Of a DNA stretch of 37,431 bases, positions 25,993-34,651 are shown in pieces. The DNA comes from an uncultured Clostridia bacterium (lineage in GTDB: Bacteria; Bacillota; Clostridia; TANB77; CAG-508), in contig CAKPBB010000016.1 of NCBI GenBank assembly GCA_934140005.1, positions 1-37,431 of the forward strand, given 5' to 3'. The translations under genes were made by a program, and so were the position numbers. How positions within the stretch are numbered: the stretch's first letter is position 1; every line of letters starts with the position of its first letter. The notes under the pieces are model-generated. The model made no database searches. It was not told the origin of the DNA and saw only the letters and a program-made list of their open reading frames with translations.

Positions 25993-27192
25993 TTATTCCT
26001 CTATAATTTTAAAAATTTCTTTATATGTACTCTTTCTTTCAAATTTTTCTTGTGCTAATTTTCTATTATTATTTCCTTTTTGCTTTTTTAAATTTTCATC
26101 ATTATATAAAATTTTTATTTTTTCTGCAATATCATCAACATTATCATTTGAGCAATTAAATCCAATATTATAATCTTCTACTATTTTTTTGTATTCTTCA
26201 CATTCTTGAGTACTTATAACTGGTAGTCCAGCGGCTGCATAATCACCAACTTTATTTATAATGCTTCCAGCAGAACCTTTATTTATTGGGTTAACAGCAA
26301 CATCACAATTGCACAATCTACCGACCATTACAGGATATTCTAATCTACCATAAAATTCTGCTTTTATATCTTTTTCTTTAGCATAATTTTCAAATTCATT
26401 TGCTAAAGGACCATTTCCCATAACTTCAAATTTGATATTATCTATTCCTTCATCTTTTAATTTTTTTATTGCATCTATAATAACTTTTATATTATAGCTA
26501 TGACCTAATGTTCCTATATAAGCAATTCTAAATAAATCATCAAAATATACTATTTCATTTTCTTTTTTGCATTTATCAAAATATCCTAAATCTGTTCCTA
26601 AAAATATGCTCTTCTTATTTTTAACAATTTTATTTACTCTTGCTGCTCGATTTGCATAAGTTTCAGATACCGCAATAATTTCATTTGCATGTGAATAAAT
26701 ATAGTCAGCTTTCTTTTGCATTGGATAAAATATCAAATTACTTATAATAGGAATATTAAATACCATTTTAAAAGCTTCAGGCCATAAATCTTGAATATCT
26801 ATTATAAATTTAATATTATTTTTCTTTGCAAATTTTGCAGTAACTTTTGCAACATCTAAAGAAGGAACTGCACAATAAATAATGTCTGGCTTTTCAACAC
26901 TCTCTAAATACTTTTTTACATTTTTAGCAAATATATAATGGCTATAAAATCTCTTTAATGAAATATTTTTAGGGTATCCTGGTTCATCAATTAGAGTAAT
27001 TTTATAATCTAATTTTTTAGCCCATTCTTCATCATATTTACGTTGCTTTTTTTCACTATGTAAGAAACTTGATGTAATGATTTCTAAGTCAACTTTTTCT
27101 TTGTTTAAGTTTTCTGCTATATATGTAAATCTACTATTACCATTCTCCCAAGGTAATTTCATAAAATTTGCTATTATAAATACTTTTTTCAT
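25993..27192 (-). CDS. GT4-family glycosyltransferase
   Basis: Cytosolic retaining GT-B glycosyltransferase adding a sugar to the lipid-linked repeat; donor unknown. With start at ATG 27190-27192 it is 399 residues: N-terminal half (FIIANFMKLPWENGNSRFTYIAENL) and C-terminal donor half with IAYIGTLGHSYN and the E/K-x7-E-equivalent region NKGSAGSIINKVGDYAAAGLPVIST. An upstream TTG (27204) would add MEKF, but GGAG sits 7 nt before the ATG, so the shorter form is preferred. Confidence 0.9.
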   Translation of the reverse strand: MKKVFIIANFMKLPWENGNSRFTYIAENLNKEKVDLEIITSSFLHSEKKQRKYDEEWAKKLDYKITLIDEPGYPKNISLKRFYSHYIFAKNVKKYLESVEKPDIIYCAVPSLDVAKVTAKFAKKNNIKFIIDIQDLWPEAFKMVFNIPIISNLIFYPMQKKADYIYSHANEIIAVSETYANRAARVNKIVKNKKSIFLGTDLGYFDKCKKENEIVYFDDLFRIAYIGTLGHSYNIKVIIDAIKKLKDEGIDNIKFEVMGNGPLANEFENYAKEKDIKAEFYGRLEYPVMVGRLCNCDVAVNPINKGSAGSIINKVGDYAAAGLPVISTQECEEYKKIVEDYNIGFNCSNDNVDDIAEKIKILYNDENLKKQKGNNNRKLAQEKFERKSTYKEIFKIIEE

Positions 27193-27207
27193 AAATTTCT
27201 CCAATTT

Positions 27208-28188
27208 TTATTTTCTATATGCTGGGAAAAATGCTTCGTTTGAATCTACATTTTTGATTTTACATTCTTCATTATAAATCTCTTCATTCCAAATCTTTTT
27301 TCCTATATAAAAATCTACTTGTTCTAGCTTAGCAAAACTTCTCTTAAATAAATATAAAGTATCTTCTTCTGAGTTTGAACGACCTCCGCCATGATGAATA
27401 GTTTCGTAGCCATGCTCTTTTCCCCAAAGAGTTACAGCATATCTTAATATATACGCTGGTGACAAATACAAATATTCTGTAAGTGTTCCTGATAAATGAA
27501 TATGGATTGTTTTATTATAAACAAAATATAAACCAGCAGCTATTGTTTTGCCTTCATAAATTGCTTCAACTAAAATTACATTATCTCTAAAATATTTCAA
27601 AATATTTTCAAAATATTCATCTTTAAAATAATAATAATCAGTAGCATTGTTTCTATCCATTGTTGAATAATATATTTCTTTAAATACACCTATATTCTCT
27701 GGCTTTTCTGTCACTTTAAATGTAATTCCTTTATTTATAGCTTGTCTAATATTTTTTCTACAGCTTTTGCTAAATTGTGATTGAACTGGGTCATCATAAT
27801 CTTTTAAGTTTGTAACTAATGTATTTCTCATATATATTGAATTATAAATTTCTTTAAAATCTAAAGCATTTTGAACAAGTGGATGAAATCTAATGAATTC
27901 ACTTATAATATCATGCTCTTTACAGAATTTACTAAATTCTTCTTCATAAGATTTTAATAGCTGTTCTTTATTATTACATTCTCTAATTACTGGCCCACCA
28001 TATCCATAAGGTGTCACAATATCATAATAAGTTTTACCATTTACTTTTTCAGGCACTTCTCTTATTAAAAATAAATTTGTAATTTTTCCAAACTCATTTT
28101 CTAAAACAAATTCATAAGCTTTCCCATTTTCTATTTTTTCATATAATTTTGCATAATTTTTATCAAAATATATATCTAGTTCATCCAT
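27208..28188 (-). CDS. FemX-like GNAT acyl/aminoacyltransferase
   Basis: Two-lobed GNAT protein of the FemABX/BioF2-like type, which transfer amino acids or acyl groups. The 326-residue protein has the family's FemX marks: VTPYGYGGPV (about residues 69-78), EFIRFHPLVQN, the SKSCRKNIRQAINKG basic helix, and an LVEAIYEGKTIAAGLYFVYN strand pair; HHGGGRS near the end is typical of the subgroup in surface-polysaccharide loci. True Fem proteins act on lipid II; here the acceptor is more likely a sugar of the repeat unit (inference). Its neighbours are the PLP enzyme and the GT4 transferase. Confidence 0.85.
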   Translation of the reverse strand: MDELDIYFDKNYAKLYEKIENGKAYEFVLENEFGKITNLFLIREVPEKVNGKTYYDIVTPYGYGGPVIRECNNKEQLLKSYEEEFSKFCKEHDIISEFIRFHPLVQNALDFKEIYNSIYMRNTLVTNLKDYDDPVQSQFSKSCRKNIRQAINKGITFKVTEKPENIGVFKEIYYSTMDRNNATDYYYFKDEYFENILKYFRDNVILVEAIYEGKTIAAGLYFVYNKTIHIHLSGTLTEYLYLSPAYILRYAVTLWGKEHGYETIHHGGGRSNSEEDTLYLFKRSFAKLEQVDFYIGKKIWNEEIYNEECKIKNVDSNEAFFPAYRK

Positions 28189-28219
28189 TTAAAGTTTTAT
28201 CCTTTCTATATTTAAAAAT

Positions 28220-29263
28220 CTAAATAAAAAAATTTACAATGATTTTTAAATACTCTTCTATTTCTTTTTTGGTATATCTTTGGTCACATATTAAAGATAG
28301 TTCCTTGTTAAAAATATTATTCAAATTTTGGTCTAATGGCCAATGTATTGGACAATAAACTTGATTTTCTATTAGTATTTTTCTTAGGTTATTTCTTAAA
28401 TTTTCTTGTAAAATAATTGGTACAAACAAAGGACAATCTTCATTTAACAAATTATTTACTAAAAATCTAATTTCTTTAATATCCTTTAATTTTTCATATA
28501 TAATTTTAGCATTTTCTCTGCGACTATTTTGAATTTTCTCAATATCAAGCCCCATAAGAATTTTATAAGAATTTTCATCTATTCTATAATTTTTATAATC
28601 TTCTGATAAAATTTCATTGCTTTTTGAAAATTCATTTAAAAAATTCTGTTTTATAGATGTATCAATATTTTCGATATAATCTTTTTTCTGTGACATAGCA
28701 GTTCTCTTTGAAGTAATCAAATTTTGGTTAGTTTCAATACATTCTTGTATTTTAAAATCTTTTTCCATAGAAATAGCTATTCCACCACTAGCAATAGGAA
28801 ACCATTTTCTTAAACTTCCTACAAGATAGTCTGAATAAACACTATATTTTTTTTCAGAAAGTATACTGTGTGTTATATCCTCTATAACAGTTATTCCTCT
28901 ATATTTGAATTTTTTAATGTAGTTTTCCATATTGGTAGCAGTATATCCAAAATAGTTCATTGCAAAAAATATGTCACAATCTTTCTCTGTATCAATATTA
29001 TATTTTAAAGAATCCTCAAAAGCGACATCATAATATTCAACCTTTATATCTGATTCTAAAAATGGTTGTGCCATTGAATGACAACTATATGATGGTAAAT
29101 ACACCTTCTCTACTTTCTGTTTCTTTAATATTTCTTGTAATACGAAATATATTGCTGTTCTGCCAGATAATAAGAATTCTCTATCTTTTCCTATATTCCA
29201 AAATTTAGTATTATCAGAAAGTAATTCACCATCATATTGCCAAAATTCACTTCCTATTTCCAT
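28220..29263 (-). CDS. DegT-like PLP-dependent enzyme
   Basis: Fold-type I PLP enzyme of the DegT/DnrJ group, divergent from standard sugar aminotransferases. With start at ATG 29261-29263 it is 347 residues. Lys153 in GSLRKWFPIASGGIAI is the probable PLP lysine; the acidic pair in VIEDITH (126-132) is the cofactor aspartate position; YLPSYSCHSM and NYFGY replace the usual LxFTSHAT and HLYG segments. The ATG shares bases with the upstream stop (TAATG), and GGAG lies 7 nt before it, so the upstream TTG is not used. Substrate unknown; its gene is coupled to the ATP-grasp gene, and the two may act in sequence. Confidence 0.85.
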   Translation of the reverse strand: MEIGSEFWQYDGELLSDNTKFWNIGKDREFLLSGRTAIYFVLQEILKKQKVEKVYLPSYSCHSMAQPFLESDIKVEYYDVAFEDSLKYNIDTEKDCDIFFAMNYFGYTATNMENYIKKFKYRGITVIEDITHSILSEKKYSVYSDYLVGSLRKWFPIASGGIAISMEKDFKIQECIETNQNLITSKRTAMSQKKDYIENIDTSIKQNFLNEFSKSNEILSEDYKNYRIDENSYKILMGLDIEKIQNSRRENAKIIYEKLKDIKEIRFLVNNLLNEDCPLFVPIILQENLRNNLRKILIENQVYCPIHWPLDQNLNNIFNKELSLICDQRYTKKEIEEYLKIIVNFFI

Positions 29264-30531
29264 TAAGCTCTCCAATCTATTAAAGCTTCAATTATATTAT
29301 TTGAAAAACAAGCTATATTCTTGTTTTTTCTAACTTTTTCTTTTAACTTTTCATCATTTGAAAGTAATATACAATTTCCTTTTAGTTCATCAATAAATTT
29401 TTCTCTAGAAATTTCTATAATATTCTCAAATATTTTAGGACATGTTGTATGTTGTTTTAGAAAAGCTACTGCTTTTTCTTTGTTCTCTGTTAATAAATTT
29501 TTAACAATATTTTTATTTGCTAATTGATAGATATACATCATTAGCATTGTATTTATTTTTTCTTTGCTTTCAAAACAAGTCTCAAAATCAATATATACAT
29601 TATCATACTCGATTCCTAAACTATATTTACCAAAAAATTGTTTGTCAGCTTCTATACTAATATTATTAAAAGATACTTCAACATCTTGACCATCAAAATC
29701 TTTTAATGCTAGTAGTGGTAAATTAACATCTAAGCATCTGCTCAAGCTAAAAGCCCCTGGTAATCTAGTTGCAATTTCTAATAATTTAAATTTTCCATTA
29801 ACATCTTTCTTAATTTGAAAGAACCAATATCCGCGAAATTCTATCTCTTTATTTATACCTTCTGCAATATTTTCAATTTCTTCTGATAACTCTATTCTAC
29901 GAGCATGAACATCAATTCCAGCAAGTATTCTGTCTGCTACTCTTGGATTACAAAATAACAATTTCCCATTTTTATTTGTAAAGCAATCAACTGTAACTTC
30001 TTCGCCTGGTAAATACTCGCAAATAATCATATCTTCATCATGTACATGATTTGCTAGCTCTTCACTATTATCTATTTTATATGCATGTCTTGCGCCTTGG
30101 TCTGTATCTTTTTTCATAAAAACTGGAAATTCTTTTACTTCTTCAAATTTGAATGTTTTAGGTACAAAATCATATTTTTCTAATTTTTTATAAGTTTTTG
30201 ACTTGTATCTACAAAGCAATGCTGTTTCATATTTTGAACAAACAATTGTAGCATTTATTTTATCACTATTTTTTTGTAAAAATACTGCCAAATCTTCATG
30301 TGGTGCTAATATAAATTTAAAATCATATTCCTTAATTTTTTTATTTAATATATCTATAAAATTTGGATCACTTATATTAGGAATATCATCAATATAATTT
30401 TTATAAACATATACACCATGATTTTTATTAGTTGAAGCGCCCCAGATTTCAAACTCTTTATTATCTCTTAAAGCCATATTTATATCTGTTGAAGCAAGTG
30501 TACCACAATTTAAAACTAAAACTCTTTTCAT
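29263..30531 (-). CDS. ATP-grasp ligase fused to a HAD-like domain
   Basis: ATP-grasp enzyme (about residues 1-300) joined to a C-terminal HAD-like domain (about 309-422). In the ATP-grasp part: N-terminal fold VLVLNCG, an FPVFMKKDTDQGARHAYKI nucleotide-binding stretch, ICEYLPGEEVTVDCF, and the metal-binding EIATRLPGAFSLSRCLDVNLP. The C-terminal part begins VYIDFET with Asp315 where HAD enzymes have DxD, but the second residue is Glu317, and the later acidic pair is LSND, so phosphatase activity may be lost. ATP-grasp enzymes join a carboxylate to an amine; here perhaps an amino acid to an amino sugar (inference). ATG start with a weak AAAGAG. Confidence 0.85.
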   Translation of the reverse strand: MKRVLVLNCGTLASTDINMALRDNKEFEIWGASTNKNHGVYVYKNYIDDIPNISDPNFIDILNKKIKEYDFKFILAPHEDLAVFLQKNSDKINATIVCSKYETALLCRYKSKTYKKLEKYDFVPKTFKFEEVKEFPVFMKKDTDQGARHAYKIDNSEELANHVHDEDMIICEYLPGEEVTVDCFTNKNGKLLFCNPRVADRILAGIDVHARRIELSEEIENIAEGINKEIEFRGYWFFQIKKDVNGKFKLLEIATRLPGAFSLSRCLDVNLPLLALKDFDGQDVEVSFNNISIEADKQFFGKYSLGIEYDNVYIDFETCFESKEKINTMLMMYIYQLANKNIVKNLLTENKEKAVAFLKQHTTCPKIFENIIEISREKFIDELKGNCILLSNDEKLKEKVRKNKNIACFSNNIIEALIDWRA

Positions 30532-30592
30532 ACTCTTTATTTGTCGACTTATAAAAATAAATCATACTCTCCTTTTAGTAATTTCTTTAACA

Positions 30593-31231
30593 TTATTTTT
30601 CTATATTCTTGTTTTCTAACTGTTGTTTTCTATATTCATCAAAATCTATTGTTTTGCCTGTACCTCTAACGCTAATATCTTCTTTTTTGAATACTTTTAT
30701 AAAAGTTTTGAAAAATATTTTTACATCATTTATAAATGTAATATTATTTACATATTCGATATCATAAGCAAATCTATCTTCCCAATTAAGATTATTTCTA
30801 CCATTTATCTGTGCTAATCCTGTTAATCCAGGTCTAACATCATGTCTGTGCTTTTCCTTTTCGTTATAATATGGCAAATAAGAAACAGCAAGAGGTCTTG
30901 GACCAATTAAGCTCATTTCTCCTTTTAAAATATTTACAAGCTCTGGTAATTCATCTAAGCTTGTGCTTCTTAACACTTTTCCAAATTTTGTTAATCTGTC
31001 TTTATCTGGAAGTAAATTTCCATTCTCGTCTTTTTTATCTGACATTGATCTAAATTTATACAATGTAAATATTTTTCCATCTTTTCCAGGTCTTTTTTGC
31101 TTGAAAATTACTGGGCTTCCTAATTTAATCCTTACTAAAATTGCAACAATTAAATAGACTGGTGATAAAATTATTATTGCAATTAAGCTTATTAGAAAAT
31201 CTAAAATTCTTTTAATATATTTAGCGTACAT
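30593..31231 (-). CDS. Phosphoglycosyl transferase (PglC-type)
   Basis: Monotopic membrane enzyme that puts a sugar-1-phosphate from a UDP-sugar onto undecaprenyl phosphate, the first step of repeat-unit assembly. At 212 residues from ATG 31229-31231 it is the short PglC form without the N-terminal WbaP domains. One hydrophobic re-entrant segment (about 9-34) is followed by FRSMSDKKDENGNLLP, the catalytic Asp93-Glu94 in SLDELPEL, GPRPLAVSYLP (110-120) and VRPGLTGLAQINGRN. An upstream ATG (31252) adds seven residues, but GGAG lies just before the second ATG. Its partners PglF and PglE lie just upstream. Confidence 0.93.
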   Translation of the reverse strand: MYAKYIKRILDFLISLIAIIILSPVYLIVAILVRIKLGSPVIFKQKRPGKDGKIFTLYKFRSMSDKKDENGNLLPDKDRLTKFGKVLRSTSLDELPELVNILKGEMSLIGPRPLAVSYLPYYNEKEKHRHDVRPGLTGLAQINGRNNLNWEDRFAYDIEYVNNITFINDVKIFFKTFIKVFKKEDISVRGTGKTIDFDEYRKQQLENKNIEK

Positions 31232-31250
31232 AATTCTCCTACTTATAATC

Positions 31251-31285
31251 ATATACTAGAAGATTGTTTGGACCTTCTAGTATAT
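31251..31285 (-). other. Hairpin between the PglE- and PglC-type genes
   Basis: A perfect 12-bp inverted repeat (31251-31262 with 31274-31285) with an 11-nt loop lies between the aminotransferase stop and the PglC ribosome binding site. There is no U tract on the minus (transcribed) strand, so it is not a standard terminator. It might stabilise mRNA or set relative expression. Confidence 0.5.
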
Positions 31286-31294
31286 TTTTCATTT

Positions 31295-32428
31295 CTATTC
31301 AAATAATTTTTTTATTGTTGATACGATTCTTTCGAAATCTTCTTCAGTTAATTTTGTATCAGAAGGTAAGCAAACACCTCTGTTAAATAAATCTTCTGAA
31401 ACTGTTTTTTCTCCATCTTTCACTGTTGTAATAAAATCGTATTTTTCAAATACTGGTTGTAAATGCATTGGTTTCCAAACTGGTCTTGATTCAATATTTT
31501 CTTTCTCTAAAGCTTCCATTATATCTAATGGTTTTACTTTGCTATTTTCTTTTAAAGTTATTACTGAAAGCCAATGATTTGGAACTGTATCTTTTGGAAT
31601 TGGTTTTATTTCAATATCTGAAATATCTTTAAAAGCTTCTTTATAAGCATTATAAATTTCTGTTTTCTTTGCAATTCTTTTATCTAATACTTTTAATTGT
31701 CCTCTTCCTATTCCGGCAAGAACATTACTCATTCTATAATTGTATCCAATTTCAGTATGTTGGTAATGGCGAGCTTTGTCTCTAGCTTGTGTAGCCCAAA
31801 AACGAACTTTTTGTATTCTTTCATCATCATCTGAAACAAGCATTCCACCACCACTAGTTGTAATTATTTTATTTCCATTAAATGAAAATACTCCATATTT
31901 TCCGAATGTTCCTGTTTCTTTTCCTTTATATGTTGCTCCTAAACTTTCAGCTGCATCTTCAATTAAAGTTGTATTGTGTTTTTTGCAAATTTCTACAATT
32001 TCATCTAATTTTGCAGGTGTTCCATATAAATGTACTACTATTACAGCTTTTGGATTTGGATATTTTTCAAAAGCCTTTTCTAGTGCCTTTGGAGACATAT
32101 CCCAAGTATTTGGTTCACTATCTATAAATACAGGAGTTGCTCCTTGATAAATTATTGGATTAGCACTTGCTGAAAAAGTAAGTGATTGACAAAATACAAT
32201 ATCTCCTTTTTCAACTCCAGTTGCTTTTAAAGCCATGTGAATTGCGGCTGTTCCAGCTGAAAGTGCTGCTGCATGTTTAGCTCCAACATATTCTGCAAGT
32301 TCTTCTTCAAATTTGTTTACATTTTCTCCAAGTGGAGCTATCCAATTAGTATCAAAAGCTTCCTTAATAAATTCCTTTTCATAGCCTTCATCAGACATAT
32401 GTGGTGAAGATAAATAAATTTTACTCAT
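31295..32428 (-). CDS. PglE-type UDP-4-keto-sugar aminotransferase
   Basis: PLP enzyme that adds an amine at C4 of the UDP-4-keto-6-deoxy-sugar made by the PglF-type dehydratase. The 377-residue protein has full DegT/DnrJ/EryC1 features: SAGTAAIHMAL (57-67), QSLTFSASANPI, EDAAESLGATYKG (157-169), the PLP lysine Lys187 in FSFNGNKIITTSGGGM and the GYNYRMSNVLAGIGRGQL segment. It is closest in pattern to PglE. PglD, the acetyltransferase that would complete N,N'-diacetylbacillosamine, is not in the window. ATG start with GAGGAAA. Confidence 0.93.
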   Translation of the reverse strand: MSKIYLSSPHMSDEGYEKEFIKEAFDTNWIAPLGENVNKFEEELAEYVGAKHAAALSAGTAAIHMALKATGVEKGDIVFCQSLTFSASANPIIYQGATPVFIDSEPNTWDMSPKALEKAFEKYPNPKAVIVVHLYGTPAKLDEIVEICKKHNTTLIEDAAESLGATYKGKETGTFGKYGVFSFNGNKIITTSGGGMLVSDDDERIQKVRFWATQARDKARHYQHTEIGYNYRMSNVLAGIGRGQLKVLDKRIAKKTEIYNAYKEAFKDISDIEIKPIPKDTVPNHWLSVITLKENSKVKPLDIMEALEKENIESRPVWKPMHLQPVFEKYDFITTVKDGEKTVSEDLFNRGVCLPSDTKLTEEDFERIVSTIKKLFE

Positions 32429-32498
32429 ATTATTTTCCTCTTTTCTTTTAAAATTTTATATAATTTAAAATCATATTTTACAAACTAATATCAAAAGT

Positions 32499-32512
32499 AT
32501 TACTTAAGTAAT
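32499..32512. repeat. 14-bp perfect palindrome after the PglF-type gene
   Basis: ATTACTTAAGTAAT is a perfect palindrome that touches the stop codon of the dehydratase gene. It has no loop or U tract; it may be chance in AT-rich DNA or a binding site. Kept only as an observation. Confidence 0.3.
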
Positions 32513-34456
32513 TTATTTTTCATCTTTTTTAGATTCTTCTAGTTTCTTTTTGTTTAAAACTTCTGGATCTCTAAATGTTGGAACAACTTTTTTTATTGTT
32601 TCTTTAATATCATCATATTGTAAATTTTCTTTTTTCAATTCTTCAGATAGTATATTTAATTTTTTATCTATATCTTTCATTGTAATGTCTAGTGGTTCTG
32701 CAATAAATATTTTATTATGACTTGTTTTGTCTAATCCTTCTTCACTCATTAGAACTTCTTCGTAAAGCTTTTCACCAGGTCTTAATCCAGTTACCTCAAT
32801 TCTAATGTCTTTATTTGGAACTAATCCAGCAAGTCTTATTAAGCTTTCTGCCAAGTCATATATCTTAACAGGTTTTCCCATATCTAATACAAATATTTCT
32901 CCACCTTTTGCATAAGTCATAGCTTGTAAAACAAGCCCTACTGCTTCTGGAATTGTCATAAAAAATCTAGTTATCTCTTTGTGTGTTACTGTAACAGGTC
33001 CACCTCTCATAATTTGTTTTTTGAACAAAGGAACTACTGAACCATTGCTTCCTAAAACATTTCCAAATCTAACTGCTGCATATTCAGTTTCGCTCTCTTT
33101 GTTTTTTGCTTGAATTATCATCTCACAAATTCTTTTTGTAGCACCCATTATATTTGTAGGGTTTACAGCTTTATCTGTAGAAATTTGTATAAATTTCTTT
33201 ACTTTATATTTATCTGCTGCATTTATTACATTTAGTGTTCCAAAAACATTATTTTTTATAGCTTCTTGTGGGCTATTTTCCATTAACGGCACATGTTTGT
33301 GAGCTGCTGCATGGAATACTAAAAATGGTTTGTATTTTTCAAAAATTTCATCTATTCTCTTTTTATCTCTAATACTTGCAATTATTGCATTTATTTTAGC
33401 ATCTGGGTATCTTTCTTTTAATTCAAGTTCTATATCGTATAAACTATTTTCGTAAATATCAACCATAACAAGTCTTTCTGGTTCATAGCTCATTATCTGT
33501 CTACAAAGTTCAGAACCAATTGAACCTCCACCGCCAGTTACTAAAATAGTATGGTCTTTTATTAAACTTTTAATATTTCTATTATCTAGTTTGATTGGGT
33601 CTCTTCCTAAAACATCTTCGATTTCAATATCTCTTAAATTATCCATTAAGTTTTGATTTTTGTTTCTGATTATATTTTGTAAGCCTGGTAAAATTCTAAC
33701 CTTTGCTTGTGTTTTTTGACAAATATTAAGAATTTCTTTTTTATTTTTATTATCTATTTTGGCTATTGAGAAAAATATTAAATTAACATCATTTTCTTCA
33801 CAAATTCTTACTATATCATTTCTATTTCCTAAAACAGAAACACCTGAAATGGTATGTTTTAATTTATTTGGATTATCATCTATAATACCTACTATATTGT
33901 AGCATTCTTTCATAGTATCATTTATAGTCTTAATTATTTCATTGCTTGCGCTTCCAGCTCCAATAATTAGTAAATTACTTTTAGGCTCTGCATTCACTTC
34001 ATCTACATGATTCTTTCTAAAAATCTCTGATGATGCAATAAATTTTATTGCTAATCTGTAAGCAATCATCATTATTGAAATAAATATACTAGCTAATATA
34101 TTTAACTTAAAAGCTGAAATTACGATATTTAATTCTGCAAGTGGATATCTTAATAAAGAAATAATTATGGCAGATCCTATACACAATAAAATGTATAATA
34201 TGTAATCTCTACCATTTTCATATCTTGTTATTTTTCTATATACTTTTGATACATGGAAAATAATTTGATATACTAAAATTGAAACAATTAAAGAATTTAC
34301 TAATCTTGTTGAATAGTAATCTGTAAAATGTATTGTGTCTGATACGAATATCGTTCCTAAAATATAAGCAATTACAACTATTGCAATATCTATAAAAGAC
34401 AATATCAAAGTTCTGTTTCTTGTTAAATGTCTTTTAATTTTTTCTATTTTTTCCAC
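32513..34456 (-). CDS. PglF/CapD-type UDP-GlcNAc 4,6-dehydratase
   Basis: Membrane-bound NAD-dependent dehydratase that converts UDP-GlcNAc to its 4-keto-6-deoxy form, feeding PglE. The 647-residue protein has four N-terminal membrane helices (within 15-140), a CoA-binding-like Rossmann domain (about 160-285, IIGAGSASNEI), and an SDR domain with TGGGGSIGSE (307-316), the catalytic STDKAVNPTNIMGATKR with Thr427-Asp428-Lys429 and Met437-x3-Lys441 in place of YxxxK, as in CapD/PglF. The start is GTG (34454-34456) with GGGGGA upstream. It is first in the glycan operon. Confidence 0.95.
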   Translation of the reverse strand: MEKIEKIKRHLTRNRTLILSFIDIAIVVIAYILGTIFVSDTIHFTDYYSTRLVNSLIVSILVYQIIFHVSKVYRKITRYENGRDYILYILLCIGSAIIISLLRYPLAELNIVISAFKLNILASIFISIMMIAYRLAIKFIASSEIFRKNHVDEVNAEPKSNLLIIGAGSASNEIIKTINDTMKECYNIVGIIDDNPNKLKHTISGVSVLGNRNDIVRICEENDVNLIFFSIAKIDNKNKKEILNICQKTQAKVRILPGLQNIIRNKNQNLMDNLRDIEIEDVLGRDPIKLDNRNIKSLIKDHTILVTGGGGSIGSELCRQIMSYEPERLVMVDIYENSLYDIELELKERYPDAKINAIIASIRDKKRIDEIFEKYKPFLVFHAAAHKHVPLMENSPQEAIKNNVFGTLNVINAADKYKVKKFIQISTDKAVNPTNIMGATKRICEMIIQAKNKESETEYAAVRFGNVLGSNGSVVPLFKKQIMRGGPVTVTHKEITRFFMTIPEAVGLVLQAMTYAKGGEIFVLDMGKPVKIYDLAESLIRLAGLVPNKDIRIEVTGLRPGEKLYEEVLMSEEGLDKTSHNKIFIAEPLDITMKDIDKKLNILSEELKKENLQYDDIKETIKKVVPTFRDPEVLNKKKLEESKKDEK

Positions 34457-34497
34457 TTTATTTTCCCCCGAAATAATTATAGTATTTTGCTTTTCCT

Positions 34498-34526
34498 ATT
34501 CTATCATTATAGAATTTTTTTTTCAA
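34498..34526 (-). promoter_or_regulatory. Glycan-operon promoter with palindromic -10
   Basis: TTGAAA (34521-34526), 17 nt, and TAGAAT (34498-34503) form a promoter about 40 nt before the PglF-type gene. The -10 lies in a perfect interrupted palindrome (34498-34515, ATTCTAT-4-ATAGAAT), which could be an operator. Confidence 0.55.
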
Positions 34527-34609
34527 CAAAAATAGCAAATTTTTTATATTTTTAGACAATAGTACTATAATTAAATATTTTTAATTATCTAATGCATCTT
34601 TGCACAAAA

Positions 34610-34637
34610 AAATCAGCATAGATTAATATGCTGATTT
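34610..34637 (-). terminator. Strong terminator of the phosphodiester-glycosidase gene
   Basis: An 11-bp stem (34610-34620 with 34627-34637, AAATCAGCATA) with a 6-nt loop is followed on the minus strand by TTTTTTTGTG. It lies 15 nt after the stop and separates the gene from the glycan operon. Confidence 0.92.
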
Positions 34638-34651
34638 CTATAATTTAATAT

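Noticed and set aside
29264..29275. Longer TTG starts at 29275, 27204 and 3530, and ATG at 31252
   Set aside because: In each case a Shine-Dalgarno site lies at the right distance before the inner ATG, and the outer start has none.
31251..31290. Rho-independent terminator in the glycan operon
   Set aside because: The T run follows the stem only on the plus strand, which is not transcribed here; on the minus strand there is no U tract.
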